Source of the DNA: Gracilariopsis chorda
Lineage: Eukaryota; Rhodophyta; Florideophyceae; Gracilariales; Gracilariaceae
Length of the DNA stretch: 64,000 nucleotides
Direction: 5' to 3'
Assembly: GCA_003194525.1 (NCBI GenBank)
Contig: NBIV01000001.1
Span: 248,001-312,000, forward strand
Shown here: piece after piece, positions 18,505 to 28,810 of the stretch
How positions within the stretch are numbered: the first letter of the stretch is position 1
Layout of the letters: each line of letters opens with the position of its first letter
Notes under the pieces: model-generated
The model's input: only the letters and a program-made list of their open reading frames with translations
The model's database searches: none
What the model was told of the DNA's origin: nothing
Position numbers and translations under genes: made by a program

Positions 18505-21500
18505 ATGCCGACTCCCAAGACTCTCAGCGAATCCAACGCGCAAATAGCCGGTGAGATACGAAGGGCAGAGGCAAACCGACGCAGTTTTTTATTGGCCCAA
18601 GCTCCTATGTTTAAGCATTTCATAGGTGAAGATGAACCTCAGAGCCCCCCTCTCGAGTCAGAACAAAAGACTCAACGCCCCATGAAGTCAAAAAGAAGAA
18701 TGACCGAAAAGGAAGAAGATAAAATAATGATGGAGAGCGCTGCTGGAGGCTCCGACACTGACGTACATTTCCAAACCACACGTCTTACGAAGCAGCCTAA
18801 GTGTATCACAGGCCAGCTCCGACCATATCAACTGGAAGGTTTGAATTTTCTCATCGGTCTTTACGAGCGAGGTCTCAATGGTATATTAGCGGACGAAATG
18901 GGTCTCGGAAAGACGTTGCAAACTATATCACTTTTGGGTTTTCTCAGGCAGTACAAAGGTATAACCGGTCCTCATCTAATCATTGTTCCAAAAAGCACCA
19001 TGGGCAATTGGATGGCAGAGATAAAGCGCTGGTGCCCCGAAATGACTGCTGTGCGGTTTCACGGCAATCAAGAAGAACGGCGAAATCAGGCCGCCCATCT
19101 TGTTCAGTACGGAAAGTTCGATGCCGTAGTCACTTCTTATGAAATCGTGAGCAAGGAAAAGAACCATCTCAACAAGTTCAACTGGCGTTACTTGATAATC
19201 GACGAGGCTCACCGCATCAAGAATGAAAACTCGTTGCTATCGCAGGTAGTTCGCCTGTTCACCACACAGTCTCGATTACTCATCACCGGTACTCCTTTGC
19301 AGAACAACCTTCACGAACTCTGGGCACTACTCAATTTTCTTCTTCCGGATGTGTTCTCTAGCGCAGATGTCTTTCAAAAATGGTTTGCAAGTGTGGAAGC
19401 AGTTGAAAGCAGCGATGCTGATACTGACGCGGCTAAACAAAAGGAAATTGTAGCCCAACTGCATGCTGTTCTCAGGCCCTTTTTGATTCGACGTCTCAAA
19501 AGTGAAGTAGAGCACAATCTTCCTCCTAAGAAGGAAACCGTGTTGTTCACAAAACTGTCTGAGATGCAGCTCGACCTTTACAGAAACATTCTGAAGAAAG
19601 ATATTGACGCCATTAACGGGAAAGGAGGAGATCGCGTGCGTCTCCTTAACATCCTTATGCAGCTTCGCAAATGTGTTAACCACCCATACTTGTTCGATGG
19701 GGTAGAGGATCGCTCTTTGGATCCATTTGGGGAGCACCTTGTGCAGAATTCTGCCAAGCTTACATTGCTCGACAAACTGTTACCAAGACTTAAGAAAGGT
19801 GAGCATCGCGTGCTGATCTTTTCCCAAATGACCAGAGTACTCGACATCCTGGAGGACTACTGCACTATGCGCCAGTACAAGTTTTGTAGAATCGATGGCC
19901 AGACAGAAGGAGAATGGAGAGATGAGCAAATTGCCAACTTTAACGAAGAAGGCTCTGACAAATTCATATTCTTGCTCTCCACAAGGGCCGGGGGTCTTGG
20001 AATCAATCTTGCTACAGCTGATACGGTGGTTCTGTACGATAGCGACTGGAATGGGCAATGTGACCTACAAGCTATGGATCGCGCTCACAGGATCGGCCAA
20101 CGGAGACCTGTGAATGTGTATCGCCTTATCACGGAGAACTCTGTCGAGGAACGTATTCTCCGCACAGCGATGTCTAAGCTTCGGTTAGATACCCTTGTTA
20201 TTCAACAGGGCCGACTCACTCAGCAGAAAAAGAATCTTCAGAAAGATGATTTGTTAGATATGATTCGATTCGGAGCGGACACTTTTTTCAAATCCAACGC
20301 GTCTAATTATGCCGAGGAGGACATAGAGGTTCTGCTTTCTAGGGGTGAGGAAAAGACGAAGGGCATGGTTGGTGAAATTGACAAGAAGATTAAGGCATCG
20401 GGAAATCTGGATCTTCTTGACTTCAAGCTGTCCGGGAGCGATGACGCCAAGGAAAAGTCGATCTTTCACTTTGAAGGTGTCGATTATAAAGAACAAGCTG
20501 CATCTGGAAAAGAATTCTTTCTTGATGTTGGAAAACGAGCTAGATCTAAGAACTATGATGAGGCGGCATACTTTAGAGATGCAATACGACAGCAAACCCA
20601 AGCACTAGAAAAGAAAAAGCCTCGGATGCGCTATCGAAAGGAACCCGCACTGCCGGATTATCAACTCTACAACGCTGAACGACTACGTGAGATCTTCCAA
20701 ATGGAACGTGAAGTTGTTGACAAATACAATGCAGAGTGTGAAGCTGCTATAAGCGAAGGGAAGGAGCCTCCCTCGTTACCCAAAGCGAGTGAACCTCTTC
20801 TTTCTGCTGAGCTTGAAAAGGAGCGAGAAGAACTTATTGGTGAGGGATTTGCTGCTTGGACTCGGCGAGAATATCAAAGCTTTCTGCGTGCAATTGAACG
20901 CCACGGACGGGAAAACCTTGAGAAAATCTCTGAGGATGTCGGCGAGCACAAGTCTCTTGAAGATATTGCCGTGTTTTCGAAGGCGTTCTGGGAGAAGGGC
21001 CCTTCACGAATTGAAGCCTGGTCTAAGATACAAAAGGTGATCCTAGAAGGCGAACAAAGAATTGCCCGGCGAGAAGAAATGGAACGTGCTATTCAAGTGA
21101 AAGTTGACAGATACGATGATCCATGGAGACAGCTGGACCTTGTTTACGGGCATAACAGGTCAAAAACTTTTATTGATGAAGAAGATCGATGGCTTGTCTG
21201 TATGACCAACAAGCTTGGATACGGAAAATGGGAAGACATAAAGCTAGAAGTCAGAAGAGCGTGGCAGTTTCGATTCAACTGGTGGTTCAAGAGTCGCACC
21301 CCTGTAGAACTGAAGCGCAGGGTTGACGTCTTGGTGCGGTTAATTGAAAAGGAAAACGAGGAGATTCAGGAAGCAGAAAGGCTGCTAGAAAAGCGCAAAA
21401 AGAACACGGCAAAACGTCGTGAGTCGTTTGGAAATGGTCGATTGAACGGATCAAGTTCAGGGCAAAAGAAGAGAAAGACAGAACAATCGCAGGTTGATTC

Positions 21501-21549
21501 GTACTTCTCATCAAAACCAAAGCCCCAAAACATTCCAAGGCCCTCATGA
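18505..21549 (+). CDS. ISWI: ISWI-family chromatin-remodelling ATPase
   Basis: The 1014-residue nuclear ATPase slides and spaces nucleosomes. After a charged N-terminus, the SNF2 domain begins at LRPYQLEGLNFL (about 105). Walker A is in ADEMGLGKT (129-137), the DEAH box IIDEAH at about 231-236, then LLITGTPLQNNLHELW. The helicase C-terminal domain has VLIFSQMTRVLDILEDY, STRAGGLGINLATAD and QAMDRAHRIGQ. The C-terminal third carries the HAND region, a SANT motif (AAWTRREYQSFLRAIERHG) and a SLIDE-like segment (FIDEEDRWLVCMTNKLGYG, FNWWFKSRTP), which define ISWI rather than CHD or SWI2. Length is normal for the family. The gene has no intron. Start chosen at the first ATG, after a pyrimidine-rich leader. 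Confidence 0.97.
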   Translation: MPTPKTLSESNAQIAGEIRRAEANRRSFLLAQAPMFKHFIGEDEPQSPPLESEQKTQRPMKSKRRMTEKEEDKIMMESAAGGSDTDVHFQTTRLTKQPKCITGQLRPYQLEGLNFLIGLYERGLNGILADEMGLGKTLQTISLLGFLRQYKGITGPHLIIVPKSTMGNWMAEIKRWCPEMTAVRFHGNQEERRNQAAHLVQYGKFDAVVTSYEIVSKEKNHLNKFNWRYLIIDEAHRIKNENSLLSQVVRLFTTQSRLLITGTPLQNNLHELWALLNFLLPDVFSSADVFQKWFASVEAVESSDADTDAAKQKEIVAQLHAVLRPFLIRRLKSEVEHNLPPKKETVLFTKLSEMQLDLYRNILKKDIDAINGKGGDRVRLLNILMQLRKCVNHPYLFDGVEDRSLDPFGEHLVQNSAKLTLLDKLLPRLKKGEHRVLIFSQMTRVLDILEDYCTMRQYKFCRIDGQTEGEWRDEQIANFNEEGSDKFIFLLSTRAGGLGINLATADTVVLYDSDWNGQCDLQAMDRAHRIGQRRPVNVYRLITENSVEERILRTAMSKLRLDTLVIQQGRLTQQKKNLQKDDLLDMIRFGADTFFKSNASNYAEEDIEVLLSRGEEKTKGMVGEIDKKIKASGNLDLLDFKLSGSDDAKEKSIFHFEGVDYKEQAASGKEFFLDVGKRARSKNYDEAAYFRDAIRQQTQALEKKKPRMRYRKEPALPDYQLYNAERLREIFQMEREVVDKYNAECEAAISEGKEPPSLPKASEPLLSAELEKEREELIGEGFAAWTRREYQSFLRAIERHGRENLEKISEDVGEHKSLEDIAVFSKAFWEKGPSRIEAWSKIQKVILEGEQRIARREEMERAIQVKVDRYDDPWRQLDLVYGHNRSKTFIDEEDRWLVCMTNKLGYGKWEDIKLEVRRAWQFRFNWWFKSRTPVELKRRVDVLVRLIEKENEEIQEAERLLEKRKKNTAKRRESFGNGRLNGSSSGQKKRKTEQSQVDSYFSSKPKPQNIPRPS

Positions 21550-21666
21550 CACATCCAACACAATAGAACAGATTGTCTCCATTAGCAATTGTTGTCGATA
21601 AAGATCTGGGTTAGCACTTTCGATAAAAACAAGATTCAAGGCACACATGTTTTGGTACACAGAACC

Positions 21667-22746
21667 CTATGGCCCTCCTTGTGCACATGCCTTGGTGTTG
21701 GCTACGCGTTCCTGAACAGCACGAAGGTCTTCAGGAATAGATGCCTCAATGCGAACATGGTCACCGGTCAATGGGTCTGAAAAGCATAGAAGTTGCGAAT
21801 GCAAGCAACATCTTGTGACGCCGTAACAATCTCTGGCCATGCGATTTAGCTTGCCCTTGCAATACGACGTGTCTCCGAGAATAGGGTGGCGCGAGTTGCT
21901 GAGATGACGGCGGATTTGATGTCTCCTCCCTGTCTTGATACGGGCATTGACCGCTACTACATCAGCTTGATGATATGCTTCTATAACCTCAAACTCTGTT
22001 CTGGCTGATCTTTGCTTCCTATCCTTACCTTGAAGGTCTTTCAAAGGATTCTCATTGATCCAAGATATTGGCATGTGGGTACCGAAGGCAAGCGCCCAAT
22101 ACTGTTTGAAAGAAGATTCTGATTGTAGGGCTGCTTGAAGTCGAGCTGCATTCTCTGTAGAACCTAGGGCGAATACAATGACACCACTGGTAGGTCTATC
22201 TAATCTTTGTACTGGAAAGACTTGTTGCTTAAATCCTGTCAATTGTTCTGCGATCAGAGATACGTAGTCTACTAGAAACGTTTCTCCGGGAGGTGTTTTG
22301 TATAGTTTGGTTCGATGGATTAGTACGCCTGGCGGTTTGTTAACTGCAATCCAGTCGGAAGACACTCTTAATACTTGAGGGTTCGCATTTGAACAGACGG
22401 CGAAACGCTTTCGAACTTGTTGAGACGGAAATAGCAATGAAAGAGCTGGAAATGTGCGTGACGGCGCAATTTGTTGAGATCCGGTTTTGGTTTGGAGTGG
22501 TGTGCGAGATGGCAAAGTATGACGATGGACAAACAAGGCAGAGCGCGTTTGAAGGCTGGTGCCGAGGCGAGAATATGGCGGAGTTGGCAAGTGTGAAAAG
22601 CGGGCTGCTGGCGATTGCGGTATGCGCATTGTCACGGTTTCGTAAGCGGGGCGATGGTCTCTTGCGCGCGAGGGCGGAATGGAAAGAAGAAAGGCGGTGC
22701 GTGGCGGCTCGATTGATTGATCTCCGCAGTTGAGTGCGGTTGACAT
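21667..22746 (-). CDS. RluA/TruC-like RNA pseudouridine synthase, probably organelle-targeted
   Basis: The 359-residue protein isomerises uridine to pseudouridine in tRNA or rRNA. The first 120 residues are Ser/Arg/Pro-rich with few acids, like an organelle presequence. The catalytic domain begins VLRVSSDWIAVNKPPGVLIH and holds the catalytic Asp in FPVQRLDRPTSGVIVFAL. RLDRPTSG rather than RLDxxTSG is characteristic of TruC-like enzymes. ARIKTGRRHQIRRHLSNSRHPILGDTSY follows, the conserved RNA-binding and structural motif. Placement and the WINENPLKDL segment also resemble TruC (tRNA U65 in bacteria), but the actual target is unknown. No intron is seen. Later Met codons could be alternative starts. 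Confidence 0.85.
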   Translation of the reverse strand: MSTALNCGDQSIEPPRTAFLLSIPPSRARDHRPAYETVTMRIPQSPAARFSHLPTPPYSRLGTSLQTRSALFVHRHTLPSRTPLQTKTGSQQIAPSRTFPALSLLFPSQQVRKRFAVCSNANPQVLRVSSDWIAVNKPPGVLIHRTKLYKTPPGETFLVDYVSLIAEQLTGFKQQVFPVQRLDRPTSGVIVFALGSTENAARLQAALQSESSFKQYWALAFGTHMPISWINENPLKDLQGKDRKQRSARTEFEVIEAYHQADVVAVNARIKTGRRHQIRRHLSNSRHPILGDTSYCKGKLNRMARDCYGVTRCCLHSQLLCFSDPLTGDHVRIEASIPEDLRAVQERVANTKACAQGGP

Positions 22747-23278
22747 GGCGGCTTATGGAGGGGTGTCTTGAATTGAGATTGCGGTGAAAGACAAGGGAAG
22801 CGACGACAGCAAGGAGGTGACGACCGGAAAGCGATGTGATGGTGAGGCGGTGTGCTTTACATGTCATGGCAGCACCGAGATAGCGGGCTTTTTTTATCTT
22901 TTGATCCGGGAAGACGCTACGTTGGACCACTGTTCACTTGTACTCTGCAATGACGAGCTGTGCAAAGGGAAATGGTTGCGCTTGCAACCATACCCCTTTG
23001 TACAGTACATAGATGGACTCAAACAGTGGGACAGTGCAGGGACTGGTCCGTCCTCCTATCTACAGTACAGGTGAGCGTGAAGAGGGGCTGCCGGTGTGCA
23101 GTATCGGAGGGGTGCAAGTTGCACCCTGCAACACACGAGCACAAGTGCAAGCTGTGCTTGCGGTGGAGGTGGTCTGTTGCGAGTAAGGCGCGAGAGTACG
23201 CACGGACAGGAATAAGGTGTCAAGAGTCTTGTGACAAGATTGGCTTTGCATGAGTGCGAAAGTGAGGCAGCGAAAGGC
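22747..23278. promoter_or_regulatory. Divergent intergenic region between the pseudouridine synthase and ChaC-like genes
   Basis: About 530 bp separate two divergent genes. Only short overlapping open frames occur. Several small GTGCAA/TTGCAC palindromic motifs lie near 23110-23160. Promoters for both genes presumably lie here. Confidence 0.4.
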
Positions 23279-24019
23279 ATGGATGCGAGCGATTTGTGGA
23301 TATTCGGGTACGGCTCTGTGATATGGAAGAACGGAGAGATTGCACATGCAGAAAAGGTGGAAGGATTCATCGAGGGTTTTAAACGACGGTTCTGGCACGG
23401 GAGCGTGGACCATCGCGGGCGTGCTGGCGCTCCGGGACGTGTGGTGAGTGTGTTCTCCAAGGAGGACATGCAGGCTCTTGACGTAGAGGGGGACGATATG
23501 AGAGAGGTTGGGTCGGAAGATGGTTGGCGTGTTTATGGGAGCGTGTTTCGAGTAACAAAAGAGCATCGTGATAAGGTAAGGTTGGGAAGACAAGACATTG
23601 CTGCATGCGCGTATGATAGAGGTTGAGGGATGACTAACGTGGGGAGAGGTTGTGGCTGTTTCTTTTTTTTGATTGGCGCGGGGGATGGAAAGGTTATTGC
23701 TAGTTTGAACGATCGGGAGACGGGTGAAGGATATCGTGGTATGTGGGTTCGCGTGTTTGCGGAGTCGGAAGGCGGTGGAAAGAGGGTGGTTGTGCAACGG
23801 GCATTGACGTATAAAGCTGGGATCAAGGACAAAGATTTTCTGGGGTTTGCAAGTCACGAGGAGATTGCCAAACAGATTGAACGGGGCGTGGGCACGTCTG
23901 GGACGAATGTGGAATACTTGCACCGCCTGCACGAGGCACTTGTGGAGATGGGGAGAGAGGACGCTCATGTGAGTGCGTTGTACGCGCTGACGGGCGGCGG
24001 GCAGGAAGGGTTGCAGTGA
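23279..24019 (+). CDS. ChaC-like gamma-glutamylcyclotransferase, two exons
   Basis: The protein belongs to the cytosolic ChaC family, which cleaves glutathione to 5-oxoproline and Cys-Gly. Coding exons are 23279-23575 and 23693-24019, joined in phase 0 to give 207 residues. The 117 bp intron begins GTAAGG and ends AAAG after a T-rich tract. The first exon gives LWIFGYGSVIWKNGE, the substrate-binding YGSL-like signature, and FIEGFKRRFWHGSVDHRG. The second gives VIASLNDRETGEGY, with the acidic catalytic region, then FLGFASHEEIAKQIERGVG, SGTNVEYLHRLHEALVEMG, which match the C-terminal half of ChaC. Start chosen at the ATG immediately before the conserved fold. Splice sites are predicted from frame and homology. 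Confidence 0.88.
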
Positions 24020-25078
24020 ATTTGTTTGGGGCTGCGGGGTTGGGTTTGCGGGTGGCGCTGGCTGGAGATATGGTTGAGTTTGAACGGTGATGCAGGGCGA
24101 AGGTGCGAGACAGTGCGTTCATTTTTGGGGGGCGGACGCCACGAGAGAATTTTGGCTTTTAATTTTGCGTGCTGCGGAGGCAGCGCCGCGTGCGAGAAAT
24201 GGGCCATGTCAAGGGTGATAAGCGAAATACACGCGGGTGGATCGCAATGCACGGGTTGGGCTTCACACGGGGTGGCATGGTGCGATTGAGCCGTCGTGGT
24301 GGACCGGCGTATAATGCAACCGTCAAAGAGCCCCAAAAAAGCTCAAAAGGAAGTGGGCGTGGGCGCCGAACGGGTCGGCACGCGAGTACACGCGGGGGCA
24401 ATGGGGACCGATTTGCGCGCAAGTGACGTTAGTAATGGCATGCACCACAGCTCGGTTCGGTTGTAAACGTTTACAGCGCTGGGGTACCAACGGTAGTAGA
24501 TACGGGTGGCGGAGCGCGCTATTGTTAGAAAAGACGCCGCGGTGCGCGCGGAGGGGGTTGGGCTTGGACTGAATTGTGTTTCGCGGCCGCAGCGCGGATG
24601 AGGCGAGAGATGGCTGACAATGCGGGTGGAACGGTCGGCGGCGCGCCTTTTGTCAACGCCTGGCGAACGGCTTTGCAAAAAGCCCGCACGTTCTCGCGCG
24701 CTGCGCCTGAATTGCACCCACCCGCCCGCAATGCGCACATCACTGCGTAGCTACCATGACGTGATGCGCGCAAACAGTCACCAACGGTAACCCCCGTAAC
24801 CCAACGCCCCCCCACCAACGTCACGTCACGCACTGCACACCCACTTGCGCGTGGCGTGCCATCGCCCAGTGCAGCGCGCGGAGCATGCCGTCACATTCCC
24901 CCCCCCCCCCCTCCCCCAACCGCTATCCACCACTATCCGCAGCCATCATCCCTACCGTCCCCTCCCCCCTACCCCCCCCCCCCCTTCCCCCCGCCAGCCC
25001 AACAACCCCCCACCCCAAACCACTTTCCCCACACCCCCTCTAACCCCCCCGCTCACCCCAGCGCCCTACGCGTCCCTA
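24020..25078. promoter_or_regulatory. GC-rich upstream region of the BTB gene
   Basis: The region is GC-rich with CpG-dense stretches and ends in a long C-rich tract (about 24895-25060) that likely forms the transcribed leader. Overlapping CGTCAC motifs near 24815-24832 resemble half CRE sites. Open frames on both strands are low-complexity and not credible genes. Confidence 0.4.
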
Positions 25079-26932
25079 ATGGCGTCGTCTTCGTCGCCAT
25101 CCGCGACGATTCGTTCCGCCAATGCAAATACGCTTCGACGTTTGCTGGACTCCCCCATACGCGATCTCCGCGACGTCACTCTGATTCCCGCAAAATCGCC
25201 CGGTCGAACCATTCGTGCGCATCGTTTCGTTCTTGCAGCCGCGTCGCCCATTTTTCGCGCCTCCCTCGCAGCAGACCCTTCCAACAACACTCTCACCCTT
25301 GCTCACGCCGATGTAGACGCCTTAGATGTCGCCTTACAATATGTGTACGGAAGTGACGATGCCATTAACCAGTTGCCGTTGCACGCTTTGTGGACCACTT
25401 TGTCTACATGCGTGTCGTACGCTATGACCCTGCCTTCCAACGCTGTGCAGCATCGTATTGTTCGCTCTATCGATTATACAAATGTGTTCTATCATTGGGC
25501 AATGGCTGAGCGATACAGTCTTGTTCCGGTACAACTCAAATGTCGAAGCCTTGTTAAACATCACTTCGTGCTCGTGTCCAAACAACCGCACTTTCTTCAG
25601 ATCAGCTCTCAGTTGCTAGCCCGAATTCTTCGCATTCACGATTTGGTAGTCACAAGCGAAGACGATGTATTCAAAGCTCTGGAAAGATGGTTTGCGCATG
25701 ACGTTCAATCGCGCGCCGACCAGGCCCTACACCTCCTAAGACTGGTGCGCCTTCCAACCATTCACGACATCATCCTGCTTCGAATCTGCAGAAGCGCTTA
25801 TTTCGGCGGCCACAATGAGTTTTATCAGCTGTTGCTGGAGGCCTTGATCCGTCGCACAGAGGTACGCTTGATCCATACACCAAGGATTCACGCAATTTTG
25901 GAGCACTGGAAGTCGGCAAAGGGCCCGGGCCCTTCTTCGGAATATACGCGGAGTCTTTCGTTTAAACCGCTGGGAGCCGATGATTTTTCACTTTTGCGAC
26001 CTCATGCATTCTCATACCCGCAACAAGCGCACCCCGACGATCGCCAGTCTCAGCTTGCAACCGAGCCCGATTACAATCGCAAGGAGGACCGTACAGTTTT
26101 GTTCCAGGGTGCATTTCCCTTACGCTGGTATAAGAGCGTGCGTTTTCGCCCGAGATCGTCTAATTCGCTTCTGTTCACTGTCGTCATTCCAAAGTGGTCT
26201 TCTTGTCGAAAACGCTTTGTTTCCGAGTCCAGGAGCTTTCTCGATCACAAGTGGTCACTGTGGGTCGATCCTTTTTCAAGTAGCTCGGCGCGTGGTACCC
26301 GCCAATCGACGAGCCCACCGCAGCTGCCCGCTGATCGTACACGATCGAAGAGGGACAGCGCAGGTCCATTCGAGGGTGATACAAACGGAGATAGGTATAT
26401 ACAACCCACGTCACCAGTCTCTCCCGCACGGCCAGCTACATTTACACTGGATGAAAACGACTACATATCCATTTACCTATGCTGTGAGTCCGAAGTTACT
26501 CATCGCAAGTTTAGCCCTGCCACGCAAATCGATGCTCGAGTCGATTTTGCATTGTTCGTGGCATCCTGCACGGAGGAGTACGGCATGGAAAGAAAAGTCT
26601 GCATTGGTAGACATTTCAAAACCAGTGGTCAGGCCATGGGGTTTCGAAGACATATACGCCGCAATCGTTTGCACTCACCCACTGCAGGGCTGTATAATAG
26701 AGAAAAGGATGAGCTGATTGTCGGTGCTCATCTTATCGCCCCTGAAGTCCAACGACCCAGGATGCCTCCTGGACTCCCTACGCAAATAGGATCAGTTTCC
26801 CTTAGCGGCGATGACTTCCGAAGTGAAAGTCCGCTCTCTCCCACGTCAACACAACTAGAAGGCAGTCGAATGACTACCATGGAAACGGAACCATCCCCAG
26901 TACTAACGTCCACATCAAGGGTCTCGACATAG
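25079..26932 (+). CDS. BTB/POZ-BACK domain protein
   Basis: The frame is open from 24845, but the upstream 78 codons are Pro-rich leader sequence. The ATG at 25079 (MASSSSPSATIRS) is the better start, giving 617 residues. A BTB domain begins at LRDVTLIPAKSPGRTIRAHR and FVLAAASPIFRASLAAD, at about residues 27-95. It is followed by a BACK-like helical region (RILRIHDLVVTSEDDVFKAL, ERWFAHDV). The C-terminal half has a beta-rich stretch and a Ser/Pro/Thr-rich tail. BTB-BACK proteins commonly act as Cullin-3 adaptors; no Kelch or MATH repeats are evident. The substrate is unknown. No intron is seen. Confidence 0.78.
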   Translation: MASSSSPSATIRSANANTLRRLLDSPIRDLRDVTLIPAKSPGRTIRAHRFVLAAASPIFRASLAADPSNNTLTLAHADVDALDVALQYVYGSDDAINQLPLHALWTTLSTCVSYAMTLPSNAVQHRIVRSIDYTNVFYHWAMAERYSLVPVQLKCRSLVKHHFVLVSKQPHFLQISSQLLARILRIHDLVVTSEDDVFKALERWFAHDVQSRADQALHLLRLVRLPTIHDIILLRICRSAYFGGHNEFYQLLLEALIRRTEVRLIHTPRIHAILEHWKSAKGPGPSSEYTRSLSFKPLGADDFSLLRPHAFSYPQQAHPDDRQSQLATEPDYNRKEDRTVLFQGAFPLRWYKSVRFRPRSSNSLLFTVVIPKWSSCRKRFVSESRSFLDHKWSLWVDPFSSSSARGTRQSTSPPQLPADRTRSKRDSAGPFEGDTNGDRYIQPTSPVSPARPATFTLDENDYISIYLCCESEVTHRKFSPATQIDARVDFALFVASCTEEYGMERKVCIGRHFKTSGQAMGFRRHIRRNRLHSPTAGLYNREKDELIVGAHLIAPEVQRPRMPPGLPTQIGSVSLSGDDFRSESPLSPTSTQLEGSRMTTMETEPSPVLTSTSRVST

Positions 26933-27297
26933 CTTCGACCTCCTTTACGTGTACCTAAGAATAACTCTTTCCTCTTCTTTTCGGCAAAGCTTAATGCACA
27001 CTTTTCTCAACGCTATCGAATAACAAGCTACGGAGTTTTGTCTCTGTTAACAGTCCATAAACCTAGCGACACCGCCAAGCGGCAGATTTTGCACAGCTAT
27101 CAACTACAAATTTTTGTCACGTTCCCTTACACTTCGTCAACGTAAAGGGTAACACGAACTAGCGATATACGAAGAGCGGTTCTTTCGCTCTGTACTTCTG
27201 TTTATTTTCAGATCGAACGAGTCAACATTGGTATACACCAATAAATGTCTTGCGAATTCCTCGCGGATCGTCTTCAACTTTGGTCCGACAACTTGTA
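26933..27297. other. Convergent intergenic region
   Basis: The 3' ends of the BTB gene (plus) and the NDUFB3-like gene (minus) face each other across 365 bp. I see no gene or strong structure in it. Confidence 0.5.
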
Positions 27298-27504
27298 TCA
27301 GTGTGACCCCGAAGCCGTTGTCTGTGCGGGTGCGGGTGCGTGCGACTCCTTCTTTGCAAACGCCTTCTCGTAGAACGCCTCGACAAAAGTGTATGTTCCG
27401 AATATCGCAAGCGCAGTTCCAAATCCTGGTAGAGCGTGCTTCAGATTCTCACGTTGACGCAACCACGGATGCATTCTCCATGCTTGATGTGCCCGAGAAA
27501 ACAT
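27298..27504 (-). CDS. NDUFB3: NADH-ubiquinone oxidoreductase B12 subunit (NDUFB3-like)
   Basis: The 68-residue protein is a small accessory subunit in the membrane arm of mitochondrial complex I. It reads HQAWRMHPWLRQRENLKHAL then PGFGTALAIFGTYTFVEAFY. This matches the plant B12 pattern of WRKHPML, RHALPGLG and a single membrane helix. The tail is short, Lys/Ala/His-rich. Length agrees with the plant subunits of about 70 residues. The ATG at 27504 is the only plausible start and the gene is intronless. Because the protein is so short, the call rests mainly on the WR-HP and ALPGxG blocks. Confidence 0.78.
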   Translation of the reverse strand: MFSRAHQAWRMHPWLRQRENLKHALPGFGTALAIFGTYTFVEAFYEKAFAKKESHAPAPAQTTASGSH

Positions 27505-28035
27505 GGTTCAAAACCCTTGCAGACAGGTCAACAACGGGGACCGATTCGGCTTCGCTTCTGGCACTGGATACACGATGATGCGCACCTCTACTTCGGAACA
27601 ATAGCAATTGCACACGTGCGATGAACGCGGCCTCTGACGCTTCGCTCTTCGCTTCAGTAGATGTTGTATCTAGTAGAATAGCTTTGCTCCACTTGTCCGC
27701 AGTTGCGAGCGCGCTGGAGATGGGGTTCGAGGGGCACGATGTGTGATTGCGCTAGCAGATGGCTTCACATTGACTACGGTGACTTTTTTTACTCACAAAT
27801 ATTTCCTTTTGAGATGTATTTGGACTTCTTCGTGTCCATTTGGCAAAGTCGGAAACGTGTTATTCCAGTTTCGCGGTAGTACTGCGAGTGGGACGCCGTC
27901 GGGGCACACCATACCGCCGACAAGTCTGCACCGTCGCTGCTCAGCAATCCCCATTCCATTTGCCTCTCCTCGCAAACTAGAACCCCGCGCTCTCCAAGAC
28001 AAGGTGCATCCTAGACAGATCAATTCACCTCAGAC
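27505..28035. promoter_or_regulatory. Divergent promoter region between NDUFB3 and eL30
   Basis: About 530 bp separate the two divergent starts. Pyrimidine-rich sequence near 27940-28030 likely includes the eL30 leader. Short open frames on plus overlap the eL30 start in another frame and are not supported. Confidence 0.45.
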
Positions 28036-28513
28036 ATGGCTAAGGGAAAGAAGAAGACCACGGAGAACGTCAATGCCCGACTTGCGCTCGTCGTCAAATC
28101 TGGCAAGTATACCCTTGGATACAAGTCGACCATCCGAACTCTGAGAACGGGCAAGGCCAAGCTCATCCTCATCGCATCCAACGCGTCACCTCTCAAGAAG
28201 TCCGAGTTGGAATACTACGCGATGCTCGCGAAATGCCAAGTTCATCATTTCCAGGGTAACAACATTGATCTAGGTAAGTTTTATTGGCAACATCATTACA
28301 CAGGCGATCCGTGCAATATCAGTATTGCACTTTGATGGGTACGGCGAGGAATCACAACCATGGCAAATAAGATTCTGACAACTGCTGCAACAAAACGAAT
28401 TATTCTATATGATAGGCACTGCCTGCGGCAGATACTTCCGTACTAGCGCCATGGCAATCACCGATCCTGGAGACAGCGAAATCGACAGCGTGTTCTTGAA
28501 CTCCGAAAGCTAG
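28036..28513 (+). CDS. RPL30: Large-subunit ribosomal protein eL30, two exons
   Basis: The 111-residue protein is part of the cytosolic 60S subunit. Exon 1 (28036-28273) encodes [40 protein letters not shown] and [20 protein letters not shown], a close match to eL30. The frame would run into junk after GTAAGT, so a 142 bp intron (28274-28415) is inferred. Exon 2 (28416-28513) continues [20 protein letters not shown] and SEIDSVFL, the expected C-terminus. The Gly codon spans the junction (phase 1). Length is typical. The gene shares its upstream region with NDUFB3. Confidence 0.96.
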
Positions 28514-28810
28514 AATGCGAACGACATCCAGATAATGTAAATCCAAAAGTCTTGAAGCGCTTGAAGTTTCTTAGCCGGGCGAGCTATTTCAGTTCACTCA
28601 CACCATAGACTACAACTCACGCTCCGGTCGTTCTCAGGACTAAGTCGATCCCACACGTCAGAAACGGCTAAAAAGCTGAGGTTGTTTGAGAAGTAGAGAC
28701 CCACTGACAGAGTAACAACTCTTGCGAATCGTTCTGGTATTACCTTTACGGAGCTAAATCGAAAACAAATGAGACCCTACACGTTTTCCAGATCAACTCT
28801 TCCCCTTTCC
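28514..28810. other. Convergent intergenic region between eL30 and NOC2
   Basis: This gap of 297 bp between convergent 3' ends contains no supported feature. Confidence 0.5.

Noticed and set aside
23060-23968. 302-codon minus open frame across the ChaC-like gene
   Set aside because: It runs antisense to recognisable ChaC exons, spans the intron and is His/Ser/Pro-rich, as expected for a shadow.
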